This document shows positions 31,901 through 42,790 of a DNA stretch of 43,466 nt, one piece after another. The translations under genes were made by a program, and so were the position numbers. Position 1 is the first letter of the stretch. The number at the start of each line of letters is the position of its first letter. The notes under the pieces are model-generated. The model had not been told where the DNA came from, did not search any database, and saw only the letters and a list, made by a program, of their open reading frames with translations. Source of the DNA: Terfezia claveryi (Eukaryota; Ascomycota; Pezizomycetes; Pezizales; Pezizaceae). The stretch covers positions 1 to 43,466 of the forward strand of contig WHUX01000325.1 in NCBI GenBank assembly GCA_015179025.1, in the 5' to 3' direction.

Positions 31901-34900
31901 TTTTCCTCGTTTTCGGCGTTGAGCTTATATACAATGATCTCCTCCAGCTCGGCAAGCATCTGCACCCGCACAATCACGCTATATGCACGATTGTAGCTTT
32001 CGCCTACAAGGGCGCTTAGTTCAGTGTCGAGCCCCTCTCTAGCCTTCTCAATGTGAGCCGCTGCATCATCAAATTGATTACGATGAAGTGCAAGAATAGC
32101 CCCAAAGAATGATCGATCCGGTGATGCTTGCTTCATGACCGAAATATAGTCATCCATAAGTTCCCATTGTCCAAGACCCCACGCTGCAGCTGCTGCGAGG
32201 GGGGCAATAGCTCGTTGCATTTCATGGGTAGCAGAGCCCCATTTGTCCTGCGCAAGCTGGGACAATAAATCCCATTCTCCCAAGGCGTGCAAGCAACGCA
32301 TCTTACCCATTGTAACCTCAAAGGAGACTGGGTCCTCAGCCTCTCGTCTTTGGTAGGCCTTCAGTGCTTCTTCCCAGCGTTGCAGTTTCTCGAACCATGT
32401 TTCCTTCAATGGAACATCATTGTACTGCTGGGCCCGCCGAAGAATACCAATGGCAGCATCAGATTGTTGTAGTTGATTATTGATACTGATGAGTGCTTCA
32501 ATCGTGCTCGTTTGTGGCTCCTGTAGGAATTCGAGTTCCTTGTAATGTAACGCTTTTGCAAACGCATGGCATTTCGCAGCATAACCTCCCAAAGTCCTGA
32601 TATCGATTGGCAGTGCCTTGTCGTCATGCTCCATGAACTCTGCCAGATTCAGGAGGATCTGTAGGATTTCTGGCGGGATATGTGGTGAAGTGACCGCCAT
32701 CTCAATTGAGCGGACTAATTCTTCTTGGAATTGCTCATAGAGTTCCGTCCAACAGGATACAAAGGCTGCATTAAATAGATCTCGAGCAAGCGGGTAGTAA
32801 ACGCCCGCCAGCCCAGCGCAAGCACGAAGGGCATGTGATGGGGATTGCTTCAGAAGTTCCACACTGAATCTACGAATCCACTCTTGCCAGTCTTCTCTCG
32901 TAGACTTCTGTGATGCCTCCCAAGCATTCTTCAGGTGCTGTTGATTGACTGGTAATTTCTTAGGACCGAAATCAGGAAAGGCTGACTCCTCTGGCTTATC
33001 ACCGAACATCTCATCCGGACTCAAGTCTTGAGGTAGAGGCTCCCCCTTGAGCAACTTGGAGACCAGAAGTTCGTAGTTAGTGTGTTGTATTTTATGATAA
33101 ACCAAGCTTTTGTTGATCATAGCAATGTAGTGGGTATAGTCATGACCGAGCTGAAAGACGAGTGCACACAGGGTATCAAGAGCCACAGTTCGCAATTCCG
33201 GAGGGCCCGTCATCAAAACTCGATTAAGGGGATGTATTGTGCGGGAAGCATGGTCTGAAATATTCACTTTCCTCGACAGTTTGGCCACTGTTTCAATGGC
33301 CATTTTCCGTGTTGAAATAGGGTGCGAGGGCTTGTCAAACATTCGTACAATGACGGGTATAATCAGATGCATGTACTCCTCACTATTAGGCCCGAAAACG
33401 AGAAATGCATGAAGGACTTTCTCGGTAGGCATGCCCCTAGCGGTGTTATCGGATTCCAATACCTGTAGCATGAGTGGCAGTAACTGGGCCAGATAGAGCT
33501 TAAATTCTCCCTCGAGAGAGCGTGCAATCGCCTCCACCAGTAAAAGGATCGTTCCCAAAAGAGTTGGTGATATGTTCCAATATTCCCTGACAAGTTGAAG
33601 AATCTCAGGAAGATAATTCCGAATGTGTTGCTTGACAATGGATACTAAAATAGCCAATTGATTGAAGTAGGACTCTACCTTGCTGGGTGCCGATACCTTA
33701 ATGACTGATACAAAGCCTGGGATGATTTTGTCCAGAAACGGTACGCATTTAAGACCCAGGGTCTTAAAAATATTCATAATGGCCTCAATAACAGATGAGT
33801 GATGCATGGCTAATGAGGAATCCTTCAACATGTTCATCAATGAATTGATTACAACTGTGGGGTAGTACTCTTCGTTAGACGGCGTCAGTCCGGTCATCAT
33901 CAAAGATACATCCGTAATAGCGCCCCCTTGATCCGCCAAAGGTAACTCAGAACCCCGTTCCACTGTCTAAACGTTGTCAGCATGAAACGATTCCGGTGCA
34001 TGCTGCAGATAACTTACCTGATGTCTGTACGGGTCCAGAGCACCCAATATACCCATCAACTTAATTGTCTCCTTTCGGAGAAATCCGGTTTGCTCTGTTT
34101 TGACAATATTCACGAGTATTGGGAGTAGCTGCGGATACTCTACATACGGGTCAATAACATATCCGGAATTGCTAGCCAGTTGGCCCAAAGTCCGAAGCGC
34201 GGCGTCCCTTTTTGTGGGAGAGCTCTGATCCTGTATAGTCTCGATAATGAGTGGCATTAATTTCGGGATATACGGAATCATATCCTCGCCTCCCACTGTT
34301 GCTAACTCCCCAAGTGCTTTGAGAATACTTGATGCGACTCCGGCGCTACTATCCCTAGCTTTGGGTAAAAGAACGCTGACGATAGGATCAACATATGGCT
34401 TGATTAACTGCTTGGAGGCTGCCACAAGGTTGCTTAGAAGTTTTGCGCCTTCCTCCTTATTTCGGGGTACGGTAGAATACTCCAACTCGGTGAGGAGCTG
34501 TATCAAATTTTTCCTGAGGGAAGGCATGACGTAGGCTGGGTTGTGATGCGTCAGGCGTCCGATGATTGTCATTGAGGCCTCCCGAATAGCGAAAACTTCA
34601 TCGTTCAGTGCGAGGAATAAGGAACGAACATTCTCAGCTCGCGCCAAATGCCGGTCAAAGCGTGAGTCTAGGGACAACAAGACCGTTCTTCTTATGATGG
34701 GCTCTATGCTGGGTGTTAGTATCGGTTAAAATGGTGATCAATTTAGAAGCATATCTGACCTGGATCTGAGATTCCAACTGTTAGGAGTTTATCTATTACC
34801 TCCCCTACGACCTGTATAGCATGATTGCTGGTCTGATAGCATATAGGGTCCCGTACGAATAGCTGACAGCAAGTCAGAGCAGCAGCTTTCCGAACCTCCG

Positions 34901-36571
34901 CATTGTCATCTTCAACATATCTGATTACACAATCTCGCACGAACTCATTCAAAACATGCCCACTAAAGTCGAAACTTCCCAAAGTGTGTAAAGCAAGAGT
35001 GATCTCGAGGTTCCTTGCCTCGGGAGTTTGGCCATCCTTGTGGTCTTTTGGTCCCGCTGGAGACAGCGTGGGGAGGCTCCCAGGACTTCCTAAGGGCTTG
35101 AAAGGCCTCCCACTCAAGACGATGCTGAGCATATTGAGTAGTTTTTCCTGGATAATCGGAAGTAGCGGAGGGATATAGTGAGCTAAATCCACTAGAGCCT
35201 GCGTAAGACTCTCACTGAGGCCACAGGCGAATATTAGATCGAGAAGCTCATGCATATGCTTTGTTAATGCCTGACCAACCGCTGTGGCCAACATACTGAT
35301 ACATTCAAATATAGGAGCCTCCTGAATATTCTTATTGCGGCTGGTACGTAAAATCACTGTTAGTTAAGACTACATCTCTAACGACTGGTTCTTCTCACCT
35401 CTTTGCGCTTAGACCCTCTCTGATGCTTCCCAAAATCGCATCCAGATATGGACTTGTATTACTTCCAACCGCCATTGCCACCTTCCCTATAGCCATGAAA
35501 GCTGCACTTCGGTCCCGGTCTTTCTTTAATTGTGCTTGTAAGTGCATCATGCATTTGTGGAGGTATGAGGCGACAAATTCTTGGGGATTGTATGATGCCA
35601 GATTTGGTATTAACGAGATGACAAGCCTTCGAATAAGATGGTCTCGGTGGTCTTTGAATCTCATTACCACTTCGCAAACATCTCTGTAGTGGTCATGCAT
35701 GAACATTCCTGCTTTGAGTAGTAATTCACGGTACGTCATCAAGCTTCCATGAATAGCATCCATGGTCGCGAGCCTTAGTCCCTGTTGTGTCTCTTCCAGA
35801 ATCATGTTGTACCACTGACTCCGCAAAGTACTATCTCTCAACGCAATGATTTCTAAACAGGCGCTGAGAGCGTCTGCGGCCGATTCTCGGATGACGACCT
35901 TGGGGTCCCTCAAGCCTGCCCAAATGAGGTCCAGGATCTGGGGAACAAATGAATAGAGTAACGTTGGGGAGCTCCTTGCAAGCTCCCGTAGCAGCAAAAC
36001 CGCCGCAAAACGTCTATTCTCCTGCCTCTCGCTCTGCAGCCACTCCAGAGCTTGCTTTACCTCACTTTCAACCAGTTCTGTCGTCAGCGTTCCACCAGGA
36101 ACCGCAAGCCTTCCGAGGACCTTTGCCGCCCGTACCATCGCATTCGTATCATTTCCACGGATCACACTCCGTAGGTAGTTTGCAAATCTGGTGGTCTTCT
36201 GGTTGTTGTCGTCATACTCAAAATCAATCAGCTTCTCCAAAGCAACGATGCCCCCATTGACTGCATTACTATCGCTGTTGTGTATGAGTTCGGACACCCT
36301 CCGCATAACATCTTGATACGTTCTGGAGAATTGTTCGCTAGGGAGTTCTGTATATGTGCGGATTAGAGCGAGGCCTGGAGGGCGGGGAAAGGCATTACCT
36401 CGTAATGAGATTGCGAGAAGTTGCTCAAATTCGGCAGCAGCCCTCAACCGAGTTTCCTCGTTTCTAGTAATTCACTCATCAGCTTAAGCAATCAGCAAAC
36501 GCGACAGAGTGGTCGTACTTAGTCCGGAGGTCCGCAAATATCCGATTCATTGTATCCGTCTGGGCCGCCAT
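28928..36571 (-). CDS. tor: TOR serine/threonine protein kinase (PIKK family), 11 exons
   Basis: Target-of-rapamycin kinase, the catalytic core of TORC1/TORC2, which couples nutrients to growth. Minus-strand exons: 36571-36519, 36463-35399, 35340-34760, 34703-34018, 33966-30691, 30641-30504, 30452-30347, 30284-29349, 29291-29247, 29173-29022, 28969-28928. All ten introns are 49-73 bp, begin GT and end AG; phases close to 7080 bp (2359 residues plus stop), a normal TOR length. Approximate domains: HEAT repeats 1-1200, FAT about 1250-1800, FRB about 1850-1948, kinase about 1970-2260, FATC the last 33 residues (ending HYIGWCSFW). The kinase has [24 protein letters not shown] (Asp near 2165) and HIDFGD (Asp near 2184). 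FRB keeps Ser1862, Trp1928, Asp1929 and Phe1935, matching mTOR Ser2035, Trp2101, Asp2102 and Phe2108. The start [16 protein letters not shown] matches fungal TOR N-termini. No disabling change is seen. Confidence 0.97.
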
Positions 36572-36945
36572 AGTCGGCGACCAGAAGAAATAGGTCAGTA
36601 GACTTGCTAGAGGTTTCTGAAATAGAACTCCGGCTCAAGATATGATGTGAAACTCCGAGGAATATTGGTTGAGGGTGATATCTATCCTTAAAAAATTTCC
36701 ACCGCAGTTCGCATAGAGCAAAGCAACCCAGATGTGAGTTGCAGGGAACTAGGAAGTTGCGTGCCAAGTATGTTGGTCGCATAAGCATTAAAAGAAGGAA
36801 TACGATTTTTCAAACTGACTATATTTATAGCAGATCGCTAAGACAATTTCAACATTGTATTGTAGTAGCAACTAAGCCAGAAGTAGTAACAACACTAACA
36901 GTTGGTAACACAGGCTGTCAATAGCTATTATTATAGTATAGTATT
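36572..36945 (-). promoter_or_regulatory. TOR upstream region
   Basis: 374 bp between the TOR start codon and the Harbinger element. It must include the 5' untranslated region and probably the core promoter on the minus strand. I recognise no TATA box or binding motif with confidence. An open stretch (36519-36788, minus) overlapping exon 1 is in another frame and looks like chance. Confidence 0.5.
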
Positions 36946-37148
36946 AGAGGGATTTAGCAACTTAGATTCTTGTTAATATTCTTGTTAAGTTGTCATGGCA
37001 ACCCGACAAGTTCCGATGTTACCATAGCAACCATTTGTTAGTAAATAAAAATAGCCGTACACTTGTAGTTATCTACTATCAATAACTACCCCTCTTGCAC
37101 TCACTCTCTACCTTCGAATAATTATCAGAACATATCCAAACCTCCGAT

Positions 37149-38105
37149 ATGGCTACTCAAGATCAAAGTCATCTTCACACTTCAGAGTGTGAGTTATCTT
37201 GTGAGGTAGATCAGTTACAAATCACTCATGTACAACCCCCTCTTTTGAGTGCTATCTCCAGTAGAATTCGAACTCCAAGTGATGCGACACCAACCTCAAG
37301 TGGCCCAACTGTGAGTGGCAGAACGGGTGGCAGAGTGAAACTTTCAGAAGACGAAAAGGTCTATCTTGTTTGTCTTTGTATCTTGCATCAAGCAGACCAC
37401 CGACATGATAACAAGAAAGCCTTTTGGGTGAAAATCCGAGACCTCTTAAAAGATGAGATTGGTAAAGAATTGCGTGACCCCCAACAAGCAATGAATGCAC
37501 TTGTTGCACAATTTGAGACTCTAATCAAAAAGGAGGAAAAGGAATCTGGTAAGCCTCTATATCTATAGGTCAACTGTACAGATAAGGACTAACATAAATT
37601 CACAGGTACGGTACAGTAGGATTCTGAGCTTAAACAGTCCTGTTTTGAGTGGATAGCTCATTTAAATGAACAGCAAGAGGAAAGTAAACGAGCGCAAATG
37701 GGTAAAGAAGAAGTTGAAAAAGAGCAAAATCTCACGAAGAAGGCACGAGCCAACTTGTTACATACATGGTCCCAGAAAGCCCGATCTAGCAGCAAATCTG
37801 ACAACGATACCAAGGTGGAAGAGGTTCAAGCACCACCTAAGCGCCGAAAGATAAAGAATCGAAATGCAGAGGTTTTGGAGGTTGTTTGGAAAAATGGGAC
37901 TTTGATGACTGCTGCTATAAAAGAGCTTGCAAACGCTATCTCTCAAAGCTCAGCTGGACATAACCCAAGTAAAGAGAATAATGATATGGAAGCGAAGGTG
38001 GTAAAGCTCGAGGAATCTATTCAGGAAACCAACCGCCGTGCAGATGAGCGAGCTCAGGAAACCAATTTGTTGCTTAGACAATTATTGAGCCACCATTCTA
38101 AGTGA
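37149..38105 (+). pseudogene. Harbinger Myb/SANT-like DNA-binding protein
   Basis: ATG at 37149. Exon 1 runs to 37548 and an intron of 57 bp (GTAAGC...CACAG, 37549-37605) leads to exon 2 in the same frame, ending at TAA/TGA 38103-38105. The region GGRVKLSEDEKVYLVCLCIL through IKKEEKESG resembles a Myb/SANT-type helical DNA-binding domain. The second part has a basic stretch (PPKRRKIKNRNAEV) and a C-terminal helix rich in Glu/Arg (LEESIQETNRRADERAQETN). In Harbinger elements this partner helps bring the transposase to the nucleus and to DNA. TAG at 37617-37619, probably a mutated Gln codon just after the intron, breaks the frame. Confidence 0.78.
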
Positions 38106-39170
38106 AAGATAATCATTTAGTGATAGTGGGGGGCATGAAAATTGTGTTGAGATCTGACTCCCGTGAAGGCATGTATGTATATTGGTTAACAGAATAGCAA
38201 CTATATAATAAGCTTCTATGGGAGAGTATTCGATCTTTAAACCTCGAGAATGTGTAACGAAGAGCCATAGAGCTGATATCTTCCCAAAGCTATGCTCAAC
38301 TGCAATTCTAAGTGAGGACATATAGCCATTAAATGCTTGAGTTTCTGGAGGAAGGGTTCGATTTAGAAGTGCCTTATATGGGCCTATAACACCGTATCCA
38401 GTACTATATGCTGGATCATCATAGACGTACAGCCGATTGCAAGGACCATGATGAACCTGACAAAGATGGTTTTCAATTCCAGACTGCCTCCATACAGCCC
38501 AATCCCCCAATTTACCTTTAAAAGGTCCACCCAGATGAGAGATAAGCCCATCTGGTGTCATAATAGCTTGGAATTTGATTGCATGACGTTTTTTATATCC
38601 TGAATACCACCTCCGCTGGTGTCTGGAAGGTCGGCATACCACCTTCAATGTACTATCGACAAAACCCCATACAGATGCTCCACGCCCCCGAACACCTATA
38701 TATTCCGCATAGCTTTGAAGCTTTTGATATGTCAACTGCTGGAGATCCCATTCTAACTTCTCTGAATATCGGTACACTAGGTATCTAACCACATCATTGA
38801 AAATCATAGACTGCCATGCTCTACTTTTTCCAAACAACCTCATGTCATCCTTTAGCCGTTTGTTACTAGAAAGTCGAGATAGTAGTACACACAACGCCTG
38901 CTCTGGTATTGCTTTCTACCGATTGCGATAGATAATCTGGTCCAGGCAGAAATACAGAAGTATCTGTTCTATCTCAGTTGGTGTGAATCAGAAGAACTTA
39001 ATGCACTCAATCTCCGAGAACTGATTGAATGTGGCAGTCCCTGGAGATGCCAACGGTGGTTGATAATGTGGGTATTGCAGCATAGTTATAGCGATATCCT
39101 GAGTCTCGTTTGTGGTCGCTATAGCTAGAGTTGCTGCCGCTGCTGCTCCTGCTGCTGCTGCCACTATCAT
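38082..39170 (-). pseudogene. Harbinger DDE transposase
   Basis: Minus-strand frame open from 38894 to 38082 (270 codons), continuing in the same frame upstream to 39170 through TAG (about 38907) and TGA (38988-38990). The N-terminal part has an Ala-rich run (from CTG repeats on the plus strand), then FTPTEIEQILLYFCLDQIIY and ALCVLLSRL. The nuclease part has Asp in GFVDSTLK, GYKKRHAIKFQ, Asp in LYVYDDPAYSTGYG, and Glu in AVEHSFGKISALW, the DDE residues of the DDE_Tnp_4 family. It would cut and rejoin transposon ends. The stop codons look like transition mutations. Its last 24 bp overlap the end of the Myb-like gene. Confidence 0.87.
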
Positions 39171-39182
39171 GATGTCTGTTCT

Positions 39183-39243
39183 GAGGATGTCCGATGTTGA
39201 AGATGTCCGATGTTGATGGATGTTGATGGATGTCCGATGTTGA
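39183..39243. repeat. GATGTCCGATGTTGA minisatellite
   Basis: About four units of 12-18 bp built from GATGTCCGATGTTGA and GATGGATGTTGA, inside the Harbinger element near its right end, just upstream of the transposase frame on the minus strand. Confidence 0.7.
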
Positions 39244-39373
39244 TCTCACTTAATATTAACATTAACATCAGAACCTGCAAAACCTTTTTTTTATTTTTCC
39301 GCTAACTATTTGGCTATTTCTACTTAGTAACAATAGCCGTAACAATAACAAGAAAAGGTTACTAAATCCCTCT

Positions 39374-39599
39374 ATTCTAATTAAGAATGTATTAATACAT
39401 ATTATACTATTAGCTACTTAAGGATAATTAAGTACTATAAATTAACTAGAGTCAAAATATCTCTGTTAATTAACTTTTCTATAATAATAAATAGAGCCTC
39501 TATACCTCTTAGTAAATAATATATCTATCTAGCTATACTAATTAAACTATAAAAACTAAAAGTATTATAAATATACTTTATAAGTAATATAAGTAAAAT
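39374..39599. other. AT-rich DNA, nothing recognised
   Basis: A/T-dominated sequence with TTAATTAA-like runs and stops in all frames. It starts where the Harbinger element ends and leads into the Fot1 fossil. Confidence 0.6.
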
Positions 39600-40930
39600 T
39601 AATTATAAGAAAAAGCTATAGCAAGTAATGCAATATACTTAATAGAAGTTAAATATATCCACTCTCTAATTTGCAGCTCTATATAGAGTAAATATATATA
39701 TATTAGATTATCAACTTATAGAAACTACTATAAACTATACTATAGCTACTAAAAATAAGGAGTTATTTAATATTAGAGAAGAGAAAGCAATTACAAAGTA
39801 TATAAGATTAATAGCAAATACTAAAGTTCTACTAAATTATAAGTTTTTATAAAAAATAGTATAATATATGATTAATAAAAAGTAAATACTCTAATAGAAT
39901 TAAAAGAGAGGTATTATAAACTTTTAATTATTAACTATTAAATCTTGACTTTATTAGAAGAAATACATAAAATAATAAAAAGTTATAAGCTTTATAGCCT
40001 CTTTTAATTCTATAACCTTAATAACCTCTATTATAACTTCTAAGTTATTTTCTTTAACCTTTTATATTATTAGTACTTATTAGATTAATTAGTTTTTAAA
40101 ATACAATTTAAAGTTCAAAAAGATATATATCTACTATTAGGAAAAAGCTTATATAGTTACTTATAATAATATAAAACTTTAAGTAAATTGTCTTTGAAAA
40201 CTTACTAATTTTATCTATAAAAAAAAATCAGCTAAAATAATATCTAGAATTAGAATAAAAAAAGAATTATTATAGAGAGAAATAGTATAAAAATAATAGC
40301 TATTATATATACTAAAGGTTGTAGTATAGTAAAAATGATAATCAAAGGATCTTAGAAATTTTGTAGTATTCTAGAGAATATAAGTACTACTAAAGTAGTT
40401 ATTCTATTATTTATTATTTAGTAAGAGAAAACTTACTAAAAGTTATATAATCTAGAAGATAGACTAATTAATAAAACTATACTTACAGTCTTTAAAAATA
40501 GTTTTATAGATAATGAGATTGAGTTTAAATATATAAAAGAGTACTTTAAACCCTATACCTAATATAACTTTTTAGCTCCTTATTATCTAATAGTAAATAG
40601 ATATTCCTCTCACTTTATCTTCTAAATAGTTAGATATACTCTTAACTATAATATCTATATAATATATCTTTTATTAAATTCAACTTATCTTCTATATCTA
40701 CTTAATATAAGCTATTTTGAAGTTCTCTAAATTACTTATAAAAGAAATTTATATATATAGCTTTAATAAAATACTCTTATTGTACTTTTAAACCTTTGCT
40801 TTTGATATATTCTAAAAAAGACTTAAAATAAGGTATATATTATAAACTATAAAGTAGAAGTATAGCAAAAGATATATTACTAGCTAATTAATTATATTAT
40901 ATCTAAACTTATAACTACTTTATTTAATAT
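39600..40930 (+). pseudogene. Fot1/pogo-type transposase fossil
   Basis: Heavily mutated but readable. The DNA-binding half shows ATKNKELFNIREEKAITKYI, then LLNYKFL and YMINKK, like the HTH/CENP-B-type region of Fot1 transposases. The catalytic half shows FIDNEIEFKYIKEYFKP, then LIVNRYSSHF, IIYLLLNSTYLLYLLNISYF and ITYKRNLY, which correspond to the usual LIVDGHSSH and LPPHSTHLLQPLD boxes. Both acidic positions (40596-40598 and 40704-40706) are AAT, Asn instead of Asp. The spacing is 35 residues, the DD35D of Fot1-like elements. Many CAG-to-TAG stops. No terminal repeats were found. Confidence 0.72.
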
Positions 40931-42159
40931 TTCAGATTAGATTTATATCTTAAATAATACCTTTAATTATTTCTATGAGCTTTTCTATTAAGTTATTTAG
41001 TTATTAGATCTTAATGATCTAAATATTACTCTAGTACTTAATCTTATTAATTATATAATAGAAAAGTATAATAGAGAATATTATTTTATTACTTATATAA
41101 TTATATATATACTTTGTATTTTCTATATTACTACTAAGTCATATAACTAAGTCTTTTAGTTGAAGAACTAGTCTTCTATTATTTTTATTACTTTATAAGT
41201 ATCTATAGTTAATAAAATTTACTATAAAAAATTTTATAAAACTTACTATATAAGTATACTTTTATATAGTCTATATAATCTTTTATATAGTATATTACCT
41301 TAAATACCTTTTATTATATTTATTTCAATAGTTATTAAATCTTAAATAACTATAAATAGATACTGAAATATTTTTAGAATCTATAAAAATCTAAAAAGTA
41401 GATAAGTACTAGTAAGCAAACCTATATACTAATCAGATTAAGATTCTATAGCTTAGATAGTATAAATTTATAGAAGATAAATTATATTAAATAATTACTA
41501 TTCTTTTAAAAAATATTCTATATAGTAATTTTTTATCTTTTTAAGGTTTTACTTTAATAGAACTAAAATATATAAATATCTATACTAATAGATATAGATT
41601 ATATAAATAGTACTAAATAAATACTATCTAGTACTATTTAATATATTATTTAAACAACTAGTTATATATTTATAGATAAGGAATTTATATACTATTACTA
41701 ACTACTATTATACAAGCTTAAATACTCTTAAATTTTAAAAGTTATAAATAGATGACTAATTAAGTTTAGTATAACTATATATATAATATAACTCAAACTT
41801 ATCATTAGAGGATACTATAAAGAACTTTCTTTATTTATTACTAAATTATAATATTATCTAATTATTCTAGACCTTTTATAGTTTTAATATTATAATTTTA
41901 ATATTTGTTTTACTAAGAATACTCTTACCTTTAATTTAGACTACTACCTTTACTATTACTATAAAAAACTATTAATAATTAAATGCATTTCTATACTAAT
42001 TCTAGAAAAACTTTAAATTACTTTTATTATAGGATCTACTTTCAGCTGCCTAGTTAAGAAAGAAAAGTAAGTACAAACTACTTCTTGACTTACTATTTAT
42101 AAACTAAATATAGCATTAATGTAATTTGATAAATAACTAATAACTAAGGAAGAAAAGAT
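40931..42159. other. AT-rich decayed DNA, nothing recognised
   Basis: Extremely A/T-rich with TA repeats. Probably further mutated transposon sequence, including the gag/protease of the element whose RT follows, but I could not read any motif with confidence. Confidence 0.5.
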
Positions 42160-42790
42160 TAAAAAACTTATACTATTTAAATATTATTAATATTTCTAAC
42201 TTTTCTAAAATGTAGTAGCTAAAATTCTATCTTTTTATTGATTCTATAATTATAAGATTTCATTTAAGAAAGGATTTAACTCTCTATTTGAACTTCTCTA
42301 CTTTCTATTAAAATTTAAACTATAAGCTCTAAAGATATAGTTATAAAAAAACTTATCAAAAGGTTTTATTTAAGTATCTGTATTTATAGCTAGTGTACTA
42401 ATTTTATTTGTAAAGAAAAAAGATAGATCTTTATATTTATGTATTAATTATTGAAGACTAAATAAAGACACTATTGAAAATTAATATCTATTACTCCTTA
42501 TTTAAAAAACTCTTTACTAACTTTCAAAAGCCAAATACTATACTACTTTTAATATTTAAACTACCTATTATTTTATTTAAATAGTTATTGGAAAGGAATA
42601 TAAAATAATATTTAAAATATAATATAGCTTATATAAATCTTTAGTTATATTCTTTAGCCTAACTAATACTTCTATCAACTTCTAATATATTATTAATAAT
42701 ATTCTTTTCTTTTTTTTAGATAATTTTTATACTATCTATTTTAATAATATATTAATTTATAGTAACATACTTAAAAAATACTAAATATAT
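42160..42790 (+). pseudogene. Ty3/gypsy reverse transcriptase fossil
   Basis: One frame still shows the RT order: FKKGFNSLFELLYFLLKFKL, KNLSKGFI, ILFVKKKDRSLYLCINY, RLNKDTIEN, LSKAKYYTTFNI, IGKEYKIIFKI, LFSLTNTSINF and YFNNILIYSN. The motif A Asp reads as Asn (TTFNI) and the YxDD box reads FNNIL. All changes and stops are consistent with C-to-T/G-to-A mutation. It differs in detail from families A and B. Sequence downstream (42790-43050) may continue it but I cannot read RNase H. Confidence 0.8.

Larger units (their letters stand above)
36946..39373. mobile_element. PIF/Harbinger DNA transposon
   Basis: 2428 bp bounded by terminal inverted repeats AGAGGGATTTAGCAAC (36946-36961) and, reversed, AGAGGGATTTAGTAAC (39358-39373), 15 of 16 identical. 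ATT flanks both ends (36943-36945 and 39374-39376), a 3-bp target duplication as for this superfamily, although TTA/TAA is more usual. Inside are the two genes typical of Harbinger: a Myb/SANT-like protein (plus) and a DDE transposase (minus). Both are broken, so the copy is not autonomous now. Confidence 0.9.

Noticed and set aside
36519..36788. An 89-codon minus-strand frame overlapping TOR exon 1, as an upstream exon
   Set aside because: It is in a different frame from [12 protein letters not shown] and shows no TOR-like sequence.
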